Origin: Hohaiivirga sp031546825
GTDB taxonomy: Bacteria; Pseudomonadota; Alphaproteobacteria; Rhizobiales; Beijerinckiaceae
Assembly: GCA_031546825.1 (NCBI GenBank)
Contig: JAVBJU010000023.1
Location: 40,260-104,259, forward strand
Direction of reading: 5' to 3'
DNA: 64,000 bases
Position numbers and translations under genes: made by a program. The notes under the pieces were generated by a model. It ran no database searches, was not told the DNA's origin, and worked only from the letters and a program-made list of their open reading frames with translations. Shown here in pieces: positions 26,178 through 35,076 of the stretch; position 1 is the stretch's first letter; each line of letters starts with the position of its first letter.

Positions 26178-26235
26178 ACCGCAGCGTTGGGCCGCTGCGG
26201 TGCATCTCTATAATCGGCCCCGAGAGAAAGCTCAA
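26178..26235 (-). promoter_or_regulatory. Promoter and leader hairpin of tRNA-Ala
   Basis: Minus-strand TTGAGC (26230-26235) and TATAGA (26207-26212) are spaced by 17 bases, a good sigma70-like promoter. Between the likely start and the tRNA lies a perfect 9-bp hairpin (ACCGCAGCG 26178-26186 with CGCTGCGGT 26193-26201), which could be a 5' processing signal. Confidence 0.6.
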
Positions 26236-26254
26236 GGGGTCTTTGGCAAAAAAC

Positions 26255-26614
26255 TCAGCTGTCTTCGTCTTCGCCGAGATCATTGTCGATGAGATCGGAA
26301 ACGTCGCCCGCCGCTTCTTCCTCTTCTTCAAGGAAGGTGTCGTCGTCGTCGAGATCATCCTCAACATCGATATCGTCGTCGAGCGAGATCTCGCCGGTCT
26401 TGCCCTTTTCGGCCTTGGCGACCTCATCGAGCGAAACCATCTCCGGGGATGCCGGATCGATCTCGGCTTCCTCCTCGGGCAAGACATGCGCGAGCGCCAG
26501 GAGCTCAAACGTCGTCCCGCATTTCGGGCAGACGATGGGATCCTTGTTCAGGTCGTAGTATTTCGAGCCGCAGCTCGCACATTGGCGTTTGGTGCCGAGT
26601 TCGGGTTTGGCCAC
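26255..26614 (-). CDS. TIGR02300 family (FYDLN-acid) protein
   Basis: The 119-residue protein has an N-terminal zinc ribbon (CASCG and CPKCG at residues 12-34) with the signature KYYDLNKDP, then a long, very acidic tail (DDDIDVEDDLDDDD, EEEEEAAGD). This is the alphaproteobacterial FYDLN-acid family, of unknown function. It is divergent from aroA, its usual neighbour in Rhizobiales. The tail suggests contact with basic proteins or nucleic-acid-binding partners, but this is a guess. Confidence 0.92.
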   Translation of the reverse strand: MAKPELGTKRQCASCGSKYYDLNKDPIVCPKCGTTFELLALAHVLPEEEAEIDPASPEMVSLDEVAKAEKGKTGEISLDDDIDVEDDLDDDDTFLEEEEEAAGDVSDLIDNDLGEDEDS

Positions 26615-26924
26615 AGATCAAGCCTTCAACAGCAAAAATGAATTGAGAGGGCTCGGTTAGTCGGCACCGCGCGCTTTGTCAAATGCGAATCGCACAAGGA
26701 GATGCGATACCGTCTCGTCATTTTGTCGCGTCTGATATAAAATTCATATTTTTCAATGGGATAGCAATGTTTATCTTTTTAATTATTTTATGTACGGTTC
26801 CGGCCAATTTAAGCGGCTTTGTTCCCCGGCAGCAGCGTAGATGACGCGGCCGCCGCACCATGCTAACCACTCGGCGAACAAAAGCCCGCTCATTGCCGAC
26901 CGCCTTGCCGTTCAGGAGACCCCC
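26615..26924. other. Intergenic region, TIGR02300 gene to aroA
   Basis: These 310 bases include an AT-rich stretch (26725-26800) likely to hold the divergent promoters; TATAAA at about 26735-26742 is a possible -10 element but I could not pair it with a -35. AGGAGA at 26914-26919 supports ATG 26925 as the aroA start. An in-frame ATG at 26841 would add 28 residues. Confidence 0.5.
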
Positions 26925-28268
26925 ATGGCGCATGACAACCTTGATCCGCACCCCGCCTCAGCCGAAGCTGGTGCACCGTTGCGCGGCACCCTGAAGGTTC
27001 CGGGCGACAAGTCGATTTCGCATCGCTCCATGATTTTTGGCCTGCTTTCCATCGGCGAAACCGTGATTGAGGGGCTGCTCGAGGGCGATGATGTATTGCG
27101 CACGGCACGCGCCTGTGAACAGCTTGGCGCCGGAATAAGCCATGATGGCCCCGGCAACTGGCGGGTTCGCGGGGTTGGCATCGGTGGCTTGCGGCAGCCC
27201 GCCGATCTGCTCGATTTCGGCAATGCAGGAACGGGTTCGCGTTTGATGATGGGCGTTGCGGGCTCGCATCCCATCACCGCAACATTTGATGGCGACGCCT
27301 CGCTGCGCAGCCGCCCCATGCGCCGCATTCTCGATCCGCTGGAAAAGATGGGTGTCCAGGTGGTCTCTCAGGCCGAAGGTGGGCGTGTGCCCGTAACCCT
27401 GCGGGGTCCGCGCGAAACCATTCCCATCGTCTACGAGACACCGGCAGCTTCCGCCCAGATTAAGTCAGCGGTGCTGCTCGCGGGCCTCAACGCCCCCGGC
27501 GAAACCACCGTGATTGAGCGCGAAGCGACCCGCGACCACACCGAGCGCATGATGCGCCTGTTCGGCGCGGAAATCACCACGGTGACGCACGGCGAAAATG
27601 GCGCGAGAATCACTTTGAAAGGCCAGCCCACCTTGCGGGGTTGTCGGGTGCGGGTGCCGTGCGACCCGTCTTCGGCTGCCTTCCCGCTGGTCGCGGCCCT
27701 CATCGTGCCGGGCTCGGAAATCATTCTCGAAGCGGTGATGATGAACCCCTCCCGCACTGGCCTGATTGACACCCTTATTGAAATGGGTGCCGATATCGAA
27801 AAGCGTAATCTGCGCGAAGAAGGCGGCGAAACGGTCGCCGATCTGTGCGTGCGCCACTCCGCCCTGCGCGGGGTGGATGTTCCGGCGGAACGTGCGCCCG
27901 CAATGATTGATGAATATCCGATCCTGGCAGTGGCCGCGAGCTTTGCCACCGGCACAACCCGCATGAATGGCCTCCATGAATTGCGGGTCAAGGAATCCGA
28001 TCGTCTCGCCGCAGTGGCGGCTGGCCTCGCACAGGCGGGCGTCACCCACCGCATTGAGGGCGACGATCTCATCGTAGAGGGCAGCCGCCGTGTCGCGGGC
28101 GGTGGAGTTGTGGTTACCCATCTCGACCATCGCATCGCCATGGCGTTCCTTGTCATGGGAATGGCCAGCCAAAAGCCGATGTCAGTGGACGATGCCACCA
28201 TGATCGCCACCAGCTTTCCCACCTTCATGCCAATGATGCGCGGCCTCGGCGCAACCATCCGGGACTAA
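26925..28268 (+). CDS. aroA: 3-phosphoshikimate 1-carboxyvinyltransferase, class II type
   Basis: AroA (EPSP synthase) joins shikimate-3-phosphate and phosphoenolpyruvate in aromatic amino-acid synthesis. The 447-residue product is of the class II type known from Agrobacterium CP4: PGDKSISHRS, SAQIKSAVLLAG, ATRDHTERM, DEYPILAVAA, and LRVKESDRL are all present. At the glyphosate-contact site it has GNAGTGSR with Gly102, where CP4 has alanine. ATG 26925 is chosen for its AGGAGA. The cmk gene follows by six bases, so the two form an operon. Confidence 0.95.
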   Translation: MAHDNLDPHPASAEAGAPLRGTLKVPGDKSISHRSMIFGLLSIGETVIEGLLEGDDVLRTARACEQLGAGISHDGPGNWRVRGVGIGGLRQPADLLDFGNAGTGSRLMMGVAGSHPITATFDGDASLRSRPMRRILDPLEKMGVQVVSQAEGGRVPVTLRGPRETIPIVYETPAASAQIKSAVLLAGLNAPGETTVIEREATRDHTERMMRLFGAEITTVTHGENGARITLKGQPTLRGCRVRVPCDPSSAAFPLVAALIVPGSEIILEAVMMNPSRTGLIDTLIEMGADIEKRNLREEGGETVADLCVRHSALRGVDVPAERAPAMIDEYPILAVAASFATGTTRMNGLHELRVKESDRLAAVAAGLAQAGVTHRIEGDDLIVEGSRRVAGGGVVVTHLDHRIAMAFLVMGMASQKPMSVDDATMIATSFPTFMPMMRGLGATIRD

Positions 28269-28274
28269 TACGCC

Positions 28275-28904
28275 ATGATTATCGCCATCGACGGACCGGC
28301 CGCATCCGGCAAAGGCACCCTCGCCATCAAGATTGCCGAGCATTGCCGCCTGCCCCATCTCGACACGGGCCTGCTGTACCGGGCCGTCGCCCAGCGCACC
28401 ATCGACAGCGGCCACGCGCCATCCGATGAGCAGGCGGCGATCCACGCCGCCAAAACGCTCGATGCCGCAGCCCTGATCGACCCGCGCCTGCGTGACCGCA
28501 CTATCGGTGAAGGCGCTTCTGTAGTGGGCGCCTTTCCCGGTGTGCGTGCCGCACTCATTGACTACCAGAAGCGCTTTGCTGCCCAGGACGCCGGTGCCGT
28601 GCTCGATGGCCGCGATATCGGCACGGTGATCTGTCCCGACGCCGACGTGAAACTATTCATCATCGCATCGGTGGAGGAGCGCGCCCGGCGGCGGTTCGTC
28701 GAACTTTCACGCCGGGGCGGAACGATTTCATACGAAGAAGTCATCGCCGATCTCAAAAAGCGCGATGCCCGTGACGCCGACCGCGCCGCCGCGCCGCTCA
28801 AGGCTGCGCCCGATGCCGTCGTGCTCGACACCACCCATCTTGACCCCGCCGCCTCTCTTCAGGCCGCGCTGGATATCATCGCGCAGAAAACGCAAGCGCC
28901 CTGA
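28275..28904 (+). CDS. cmk: Cytidylate kinase
   Basis: Cmk phosphorylates CMP and dCMP. The 209-residue protein has the P-loop IDGPAASGKGTLA (residues 5-17), the HLDTGLLYRAVA segment, and LDGRDIGTVICPDADVKLF with DGRD typical of the family. It begins six bases after aroA. In most alphaproteobacteria rpsA (ribosomal protein S1) comes next; here it does not, and the opposite strand carries a VOC-family gene about 300 bases on. Confidence 0.95.
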   Translation: MIIAIDGPAASGKGTLAIKIAEHCRLPHLDTGLLYRAVAQRTIDSGHAPSDEQAAIHAAKTLDAAALIDPRLRDRTIGEGASVVGAFPGVRAALIDYQKRFAAQDAGAVLDGRDIGTVICPDADVKLFIIASVEERARRRFVELSRRGGTISYEEVIADLKKRDARDADRAAAPLKAAPDAVVLDTTHLDPAASLQAALDIIAQKTQAP

Positions 28905-29203
28905 TAGGCCACGCCGCTTGGGCGCGGCTGTGCCAGCCTTATCTGGCATGACTTTGATGGACCCAAGCGGGCGGCGTTTCCTGAATGGAAACTGAACTAG
29001 GCTGACCACCTATATTCAGGGAACAATCCCTAATGTGCAATCCGTCGCGTGGGGCATAAAAAAAACAAGCCCGCGCGGCATGCCCGTGGGGGCAGCCAGT
29101 GGCGTCGCAGCTCACACGCGTCGCCACTGGCACCACGCCCATTGGCGCAACGCCCGGTGGGCCGTGCCAAAACAAATAACGCCATCAGGTGGTGAGACGG
29201 CTG
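28905..29203. other. Intergenic region rich in perfect hairpins, after cmk
   Basis: No gene is seen. Four perfect or near-perfect inverted repeats occur in a row: TGCCAG/CTGGCA (28931-28948), GTTTCC/GGAAAC (28976-28992), AGGGA/TCCCT (29018-29031), and a 14-position arm pair with one mismatch around a 9-base loop (29095-29108 with 29118-29131). An A8 run at 29060-29067 reads as T8 on the minus strand after the last hairpin. The structure suggests an RNA element or a set of terminators between convergent genes. Confidence 0.5.
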
Positions 29204-29686
29204 TCAGCCGCTCTTGATGGTTGCGGCAGCTTCCAGGGCAGCAAGATCCAGCTTGATCATAGCGAGCATCGCCTCGCAGACGCGCTGGGACTGTTCAAGC
29301 GTGCCCTGGCGCATCCAGACGCCGAGTTGCTTCGGCACGATCTGCCAGTGCAGGCCCCAGCGGTCACGCAGCCAGCCACAGCGTTCATAGGTGCCGCCAT
29401 CGCCGAGCTGCTGCCACAGCTCATCAATCTCGTCCTGGTTGTCGCATTCAACCACGATGGAGAAGCTGTGGTTGAAGGTATCGAGCGGCCCCGCTTCAAT
29501 GGCGCGGTAGGCCTGGCCGCCGAGGGTGAACTCGACGATGCGCACGCTGCCCGAAGGGCCAGACGGCGTATCGACCGGAAGCGTCCCCAACCAGTCCATT
29601 GATGAACCGGGGATAAGCGTCGTATAAAACCGCACCGCCTCCGCCATGTCCTTGGCAAACCATAAATGCTGGACGACCTTCCCCAT
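29204..29686 (-). CDS. VOC-family (PhnB/3-demethylubiquinone methyltransferase-like) protein
   Basis: The 160-residue protein begins VVQHLWFAKDMAEAVRFYTTLIPGS and has a paired beta-alpha-beta-beta-beta fold with CGWLRDRWGLHWQIVP, features of the PF06983 group of the vicinal oxygen chelate superfamily (YjdN/PhnB-like). Despite the old family name, these are not proven methyltransferases. Function is unknown. I chose ATG at 29686, preceded by AGGAG, over longer starts. It is a single gene, converging on cmk. Confidence 0.88.
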   Translation of the reverse strand: MGKVVQHLWFAKDMAEAVRFYTTLIPGSSMDWLGTLPVDTPSGPSGSVRIVEFTLGGQAYRAIEAGPLDTFNHSFSIVVECDNQDEIDELWQQLGDGGTYERCGWLRDRWGLHWQIVPKQLGVWMRQGTLEQSQRVCEAMLAMIKLDLAALEAAATIKSG

Positions 29687-29800
29687 CACGCAACTCCTGA
29701 AAAAGCCCGCCGCCTGTTGCAGGCCAGCGGAATGCCCAAGGTGATATAGCGCGGGGTTTTGCCAAAGGGATTCAGGCAAAGGGAGCGGCGATGACACGCA

Positions 29801-29825
29801 AAAGCCCGGCGCGTGGCCGGGCTTT
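29801..29825 (-). terminator. Terminator hairpin downstream of carD
   Basis: AAAGCCCGGC (29801-29810) pairs perfectly with GCCGGGCTTT (29816-29825). On the minus strand it is followed by TTTTGCG, placing it about 130 bases after the carD stop. A stretch of AT-rich sequence lies between. Confidence 0.6.
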
Positions 29826-29956
29826 CACAAAATTCCTGAATGAGAGCGTTTTGCGTTCCTACAGAATCGTAAAATGCTCTAATTTTCTTTATTTTGTCGC
29901 ATTTTTTGACGTTTAACCGGTATCCACTTAAACGAAAAATGCTCTGAAGAACCGGC

Positions 29957-30538
29957 TCAGGCCGCTTCTTCCTCTTCTTCAACCTCGGCGGCGGCATCGG
30001 CCTCGGCACCCTTGGCGCGACGCGGCGATTTGGCGAGGCTATCCTCAATGAGCTTCAGCGCTTCGGTTGCAGTGACCTTATTAACGGCGGCCACTTCGTT
30101 CACCACACGCTCCAGCGCTGCTTCATAAAGCTGGCGCTCGCTGTAGGACTGCTCCGGTTGGGCTTCCGAGCGATAAAGATCGCGCACGACTTCAGCCACG
30201 GCAATCAGGTCACCGGAATTGATCTTGGCTTCATATTCCTGGGCGCGGCGCGACCACATGGTGCGCTTGACGCGGGCGCGGCCGGTGAGAACGGTGAGCG
30301 CCTTGTCGATATGGGCGGGCTCGGCCAGCTTGCGCATACCAACAGTCACCGCCTTGGCGGTGGGGACGCGCAGAACCATCTTTTCCTTCTCGAAGGACAC
30401 CACGAACAGCTCTAGCTTGAAGCCGGCAATTTCCTGCTCCTCAATCGCCGTGATATGGCCTACACCATGAGCCGGATAAACGATGGCTTCCCCGGTTTTG
30501 AATCCCGCACGTTGTGAGGTCTTTTTTGCTGCGGTCAT
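29957..30538 (-). CDS. CarD/CdnL-family RNA-polymerase-binding regulator
   Basis: The 193-residue protein has the CarD Tudor-like domain (AGFKTGEAIVYPAHGVGHITAIE at residues 11-33) followed by a helical domain (VKRTMWSRRAQEYEAKINSGD) that in CarD/CdnL contacts promoter DNA. The C-terminus is acidic and Ala/Glu rich. These proteins stabilise the RNA polymerase open complex, often at rRNA promoters. It sits upstream of fdxA in the reverse direction as in other Rhizobiales. The acidic tail is longer than in many homologues. Confidence 0.93.
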   Translation of the reverse strand: MTAAKKTSQRAGFKTGEAIVYPAHGVGHITAIEEQEIAGFKLELFVVSFEKEKMVLRVPTAKAVTVGMRKLAEPAHIDKALTVLTGRARVKRTMWSRRAQEYEAKINSGDLIAVAEVVRDLYRSEAQPEQSYSERQLYEAALERVVNEVAAVNKVTATEALKLIEDSLAKSPRRAKGAEADAAAEVEEEEEAA

Positions 30539-30943
30539 TTTTTTGCGGCCTCCTCACTCACCGGATGCGTTAAACGCAGGGCACATCCAGCTACTATCTC
30601 CCCGACCTCCCGCCGGTGAGAAAAACACTAAAGATGGATCCGGCGAAATGCCTCCGCCTGGGATCCGCACATAACAATGTCAGTTGCTGGAAAACGTGCG
30701 CGCGCATTCCCTGTAAGACGCTAATTTCCATCGGGTGGGGGAGCTGAACAGCTCCTGTTTATCTCGCCGATGGTCGTTCTGAGGGATATTTCGCACGGCA
30801 GGCGCAAATGACAATATTTGAGACATTATCATAAAAACCCCGTCAAAGCAAAAGAAAACGCTGCTAAGGTGCGACAACCTGAGCAGAGCGTTAACGTGCG
30901 ACGGTGGCCGCGCTGCGGCCAAAACTATCTATCCGGGGTGGCG
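30539..30943 (-). other. Intergenic region, fdxA to carD
   Basis: No gene is supported in these 405 bases. A hairpin with GGATCCGGCG (30636-30645) and CGCCTGGGATCC (30655-30666) lies about 100 bases upstream of carD and may be part of its leader or the fdxA terminator. The remainder is of ordinary composition; a possible 80-codon frame at 30680-30922 lacks a ribosome-binding site and protein-like content. Confidence 0.5.
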
Positions 30944-31279
30944 TCAGTCGCCTTCGCCGGGCTTGTCGGAGAACATGGCGAGCTTATTCGGCTTGCCGTC
31001 CCACTCCTTGGCGTCGGGCAGCGCGTCCTTCTTCTGGGTGAGATTGGGCCAGATCCGCGCCATGTCAGCATTGAGCTTGAGCCAGCTTTCGGTATCCGGC
31101 TCGGTATCGGGGCGAATGGCATCGGCGGGGCATTCAGGCTCGCAAACGCCACAATCAATGCACTCATCCGGATGGATGACGAGCATGTTCTCGCCTTCGT
31201 AGAAGCAATCGACCGGGCAGACCTCGACGCAATCCGTGTATTTGCACTTGATGCAATTGTCGGTGACGATATAGGTCAT
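30944..31279 (-). CDS. fdxA: Seven-iron ferredoxin
   Basis: The 111-residue ferredoxin begins TYIVTDNCIKCKYTDCVEVCPVD (a 3Fe-4S plus 4Fe-4S pattern) and has the second CIDCGVCEPECP cluster motif, followed by an extended C-terminal region (SWLKLNADMARIWPNL). It is the FdxA type found next to carD and an S4 protein in Rhizobiales. The ATG at 31279 follows GGGAGACAGGA. It should be a low-potential electron carrier in the cytoplasm; partner unknown. Confidence 0.95.
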   Translation of the reverse strand: MTYIVTDNCIKCKYTDCVEVCPVDCFYEGENMLVIHPDECIDCGVCEPECPADAIRPDTEPDTESWLKLNADMARIWPNLTQKKDALPDAKEWDGKPNKLAMFSDKPGEGD

Positions 31280-31419
31280 TCCTGTCTCCCTACGGCCCGG
31301 CCCTCCCGGAACCATTGCCAAAGTGAACCGCGCTTTTGCGCGAATGCTACGCTGTGTCGGTTCATTGATTTCGCAAAGCCTGCTCTAGCTCCAACGCGGG
31401 GCTGACGCAAGAGGCTGGA

Positions 31420-31683
31420 TCACACCTGGCGCACATAGAGCTGTCGCGCTTCCTCTGCCGGGCCACGCCGTGTGCCGGGAGACACAACTTCCAGCACCAG
31501 CGTAATCTGCGGCAGGGCGACCGTGAGTACGTCTCCGGCCTTCACCGGGCGCGCGGCCTGCTCCACCCGCACGCCATTGAGACGGACATAGCCCTCTGAA
31601 ACGAGGCGTGCGGCTGTGGTACGCGATTTGACGATGCGGGCAAACCACAACCATTTGTCGAGGCGTTGCTGGTCGTCATGCAT
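31420..31683 (-). CDS. S4-domain RNA-binding protein (Hsp15-like)
   Basis: The 87-residue protein is almost all S4 domain: QRLDKWLWFARIVKSRTTAARLVSEGYVRLNG. It resembles Hsp15, which binds blocked 50S subunits carrying nascent chains. It starts 32 bases downstream of the Suv3-like helicase stop on the same strand, so the two are likely co-transcribed, the order seen in other Rhizobiales. The C-terminus differs from E. coli Hsp15, so the role in ribosome rescue is inferred only. Confidence 0.93.
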   Translation of the reverse strand: MHDDQQRLDKWLWFARIVKSRTTAARLVSEGYVRLNGVRVEQAARPVKAGDVLTVALPQITLVLEVVSPGTRRGPAEEARQLYVRQV

Positions 31684-31715
31684 CGGTAGAGGTTAACCCC
31701 GATTGTGGATTGCCC

Positions 31716-34700
31716 TCAGGATTTGTCGCCCCGCATTTGTTCTTTCAAGGCCAGAAGTTTGGCGAACGGCGAATTGGGATCTGGCTGGCGCTCACGCGGC
31801 TCGTTGCGCGGCGCTTCGCGGTTGCGGTCTTGCCCGCCACGACGGTTGTCCCTGCGCTCATCATTCTTGCGACCGTGGTCGGCCCGACGGGGAGGACGCG
31901 GCGAACGCGCCTCACCCTCGCTGCTGCCTTCGGGGCGGCGGTGGCGGCGGCGCTCAGTATTTTCCGGAGCCTGCTTTTTCTCACCCTTGTCGTTATTATC
32001 ACGGCGCTTGTGGCCATGATGGGCACGCGCGCCTTCATGGCGATGCAGCCGCTGCTGGTGCCAGATTTCGATGGTGACCGGCTCGGTCGGCTCCGTAGCC
32101 GCATCGGCCTCAGCGACCGGCGCTTCAACGGCGGCTTCAACAATAACAGCAGGAGCTTCTTCAACCGCGACTTCAGCCACAGCCTCAACAACCGCTTCCG
32201 GCTCAGGCGCAGCTTGCTCGGCGGAAACCGCCACATCCGGCATCAGCTCAGCATCTTCCGCGACAGGCGCTTCCGGCGCAACCTGCGGGATGATGCCAAC
32301 CAGGGGTGCTGCCGGGATCAGCGCGACCGTGATGGCCGGGCCCTGGCGGCTTTCAGAGGTGTAGCCGAGCGATTTCAGGATGGAGGCAAACTCTTCTCCG
32401 GCGCAGCCGACCAGCGAGGTCATCGCCACCGTCACCACGAAACCGGCACCGTCGGCGGTGCCCGCAGGCGGCTCACCCGGTGTTGTGCCCGGGCGGTAAG
32501 AGATGGCCGGGCGAATGAGATCAGCCAGGCGTTCGAGAATATCAACCCGCACCGCCCGTCCACCACACACGCGGAAGCCCGCAGCGAGATAGAGATCGGT
32601 GGAGATTTCCGGGTCCATCGGGATTGAGGTGCGGCCTGAATTGGCGAGCGCCGCAATCTCATCAATGCCCTTCTGATCAAGGCCGCCATGCTTCAGGGCC
32701 CAGAGTTGCGCCGCCAACATGCGGGGCGCGGGCTTCAAGAGCAACGGCAGATAAAGATGATAGGCGCCGAACCGCACGCCGAGCTTGCGCAACGCGCCGC
32801 GTTCGTCCTGCTCAAGGCCACGCACGTCCTGCAACACTTTCGCGCGCTCCAGCACGCCGAGCGATTCGCATATCTGGAAGGCAATGCCACGGGCGATGCC
32901 GGTCAGTTCCGCCGTCGCCTCAAGCTGCATGGCCGGGCCAAGCAGGCGCACGATATGCGCCTTGAGCCAGGCCCGCACCCGGGTTTCCACCTTTTCACGG
33001 GAAGCCCCGGCAAGCGTGTCATCAGCCAGCAGGCGCACCTGCGGCTCATAGAGCTTGTCACCGGCATCAAGTTTCGCCACCGGTTCACCGACCCAGCGGA
33101 TGGTGCCGTCATTGGTCAGCACGATGGATGTGTCGGCGGCAGCGGAAAACCGCTCGGCCCGCGCATCGATCTCACCGCCAAGGGCAATCTCGGCTGCGTT
33201 GCGCAGGGTCTTGGCCTCGACCGTATCGGCCTGGCTTTCCGGCACAAACTGGAAACCATGGATATGGCCGACATGTTGACCTTCAACGGTCACTTCACCA
33301 GCGGTGGAAATCTGCGCTTCGAGCATTGCTTTCTCTCTAAGGCGTCGCATGAGCACGCTGGTGCGCCTGTCGATAAAGCGCTGGGCGAGCCTTTCATGCA
33401 AGGCATCCGATAAACTGTCCTCTACCTGACGGGCGACGCCCTGCCAATGGCCCGGATCGGATAACCAGTCCGGACGATTGGCGACGAAGCTCCAGGTTCT
33501 TACCTGAGCAATTCTATTTGACAAAGTATCTATATCGCCATCTGTCCGGTCCACCAAGGATAATTGGCGGGAAAACCAGTCAGCGGGGATAGCGCCGTCT
33601 TCCTGGATGAAGCGATAGAGGGTGGAGACCAGATCGGCATGGCCTTGTGCCGACACTTTGCGATAGTCGGGCACCTGGCAAACTTCCCACAGCCGCGCCA
33701 CGGCTTCCGGCGTACGAGTCAGCGCCCGCATCTCGGGCTCAGAGCCCACATTTTCGAGCGCCAGCACGTCTTCGTTGAGGGGAGCGGACACAAGCCCGCG
33801 CTCTTTGGGCAGCGTTGTCAGCGTGGCCCGCAATGACGCAAGCGAGCTAAAATCGAGATCGGGATTGCGCCATTGCAGCATCTCGACCGGATCAAAAATA
33901 TGATTCTGTATGGCGTTGGCAATTTCCGGATCGAGCGCCGGACACCGCCCCGCCGTTCCAAAGCTGCCATCGCGCAAGTACCGCCCGGCGCGCCCGGCAA
34001 TCTGGCCAAACTCGGCGGGCATGAGCTGGCGGAATTTAAAGCCGTCGAACTTGCGGTCAGACGCGAAGGCCACGTGGTCGATATCGAGATTGAGCCCCAT
34101 GCCGATGGCATCGGTCGCTACGAGGTAATCAACCTCGCCCGATTGATAAAGCTCGACCTGGGCATTGCGGGTGCGCGGCGACAAGGCACCGAGCACCACC
34201 GCCGCACCACCGCGCTGGCGGCGGATGAACTCGGCGATGGCATAGACCTCCTCCACCGAGAAGGCGACGATGGCCGAGCGGGGCGGCAGACGCGACAGTT
34301 TGCGCTCACCGGCAAAACTCAAGGTCGACAGACGCGGGCGGGTGGAGATGTGGATACCGGGGATAAGACGTTCGAGAATCGGCCGCATGGTGTCAGAGCC
34401 GATCAGCAGCGTTTCTTCAATACCGCGCTGATTGAGGATGCGGTCAGTGAAAATATGCCCGCGGTCAAAATCGGCGGCAAGCTGGATTTCATCGATGGCG
34501 ACAAAGGCAACTTCCAGATCGCGCGGCATCGCCTCAACCGTCGAAATCCAGTATTTCGGCCGCTCTGGCTTGATTTTCTCTTCGCCGGTGATCAGCGCCA
34601 CATTGGCCGCCCCCACCTTCTCGGCCACCCGCTGATAGACCTCGCGGGCCAAAAGCCGCAACGGCAGGCCAATCATGCCGGAACCGCGCGCCAGCATCCG

Positions 34701-34931
34701 CTCGATGGCGAGATGGGTCTTGCCGGTATTGGTCGGCCCGAGCACCGCCGTGACACCGCGCGAGCGCGCCTGCGCGGGCAACGAGCGGCGGATGCGGGTG
34801 ACGACCGGCGTTTGCACGCGCGGCTTCAGGGGACGCGGCACGCTCGGGGCGTCCTTCTCCCGCGCCGTTGTTTTATCTGTCACCGTCGCTTTGAGGCTGG
34901 CCACATATTCTGGAGGAAACAGGTGTTTCAC
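31716..34931 (-). CDS. Suv3-like superfamily 2 RNA helicase
   Basis: This 1071-residue helicase has Walker A GPTNTGKTHLAIE near residues 65-77, LLAREVYQRV, the DEIQLAAD box in place of DEAD, and helicase C motifs (VDYLVATDAIGMGLNLDIDHVAF, QIAGRAGR). This arrangement is that of Suv3, the mitochondrial RNA-degradosome helicase, and of its alphaproteobacterial relatives. The last 200 residues are Ala/Glu/Val then Arg/His/Lys rich and disordered, ending in a conserved DPNSPFAKLLALKEQM. It may assist PNPase, which is also encoded in the window (57575). Confidence 0.92.
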   Translation of the reverse strand: MKHLFPPEYVASLKATVTDKTTAREKDAPSVPRPLKPRVQTPVVTRIRRSLPAQARSRGVTAVLGPTNTGKTHLAIERMLARGSGMIGLPLRLLAREVYQRVAEKVGAANVALITGEEKIKPERPKYWISTVEAMPRDLEVAFVAIDEIQLAADFDRGHIFTDRILNQRGIEETLLIGSDTMRPILERLIPGIHISTRPRLSTLSFAGERKLSRLPPRSAIVAFSVEEVYAIAEFIRRQRGGAAVVLGALSPRTRNAQVELYQSGEVDYLVATDAIGMGLNLDIDHVAFASDRKFDGFKFRQLMPAEFGQIAGRAGRYLRDGSFGTAGRCPALDPEIANAIQNHIFDPVEMLQWRNPDLDFSSLASLRATLTTLPKERGLVSAPLNEDVLALENVGSEPEMRALTRTPEAVARLWEVCQVPDYRKVSAQGHADLVSTLYRFIQEDGAIPADWFSRQLSLVDRTDGDIDTLSNRIAQVRTWSFVANRPDWLSDPGHWQGVARQVEDSLSDALHERLAQRFIDRRTSVLMRRLREKAMLEAQISTAGEVTVEGQHVGHIHGFQFVPESQADTVEAKTLRNAAEIALGGEIDARAERFSAAADTSIVLTNDGTIRWVGEPVAKLDAGDKLYEPQVRLLADDTLAGASREKVETRVRAWLKAHIVRLLGPAMQLEATAELTGIARGIAFQICESLGVLERAKVLQDVRGLEQDERGALRKLGVRFGAYHLYLPLLLKPAPRMLAAQLWALKHGGLDQKGIDEIAALANSGRTSIPMDPEISTDLYLAAGFRVCGGRAVRVDILERLADLIRPAISYRPGTTPGEPPAGTADGAGFVVTVAMTSLVGCAGEEFASILKSLGYTSESRQGPAITVALIPAAPLVGIIPQVAPEAPVAEDAELMPDVAVSAEQAAPEPEAVVEAVAEVAVEEAPAVIVEAAVEAPVAEADAATEPTEPVTIEIWHQQRLHRHEGARAHHGHKRRDNNDKGEKKQAPENTERRRHRRPEGSSEGEARSPRPPRRADHGRKNDERRDNRRGGQDRNREAPRNEPRERQPDPNSPFAKLLALKEQMRGDKS

Positions 34932-35076
34932 AAACTGAAATCCGACTTCGTGTTTATCTCAGCCATCTCAAAAGCTGCTCTGTGTTTGGGGGCGCGTGCC
35001 GCGATAAACCATAATCGGCAGTTTACAGCAAATGGCGACGTAAGGCGCCATTTATCGGGTAAGTAACATGCCCAAT

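Noticed and set aside
33873..35066. 397-codon plus-strand frame
   Set aside because: Antisense of the Suv3-like helicase gene.
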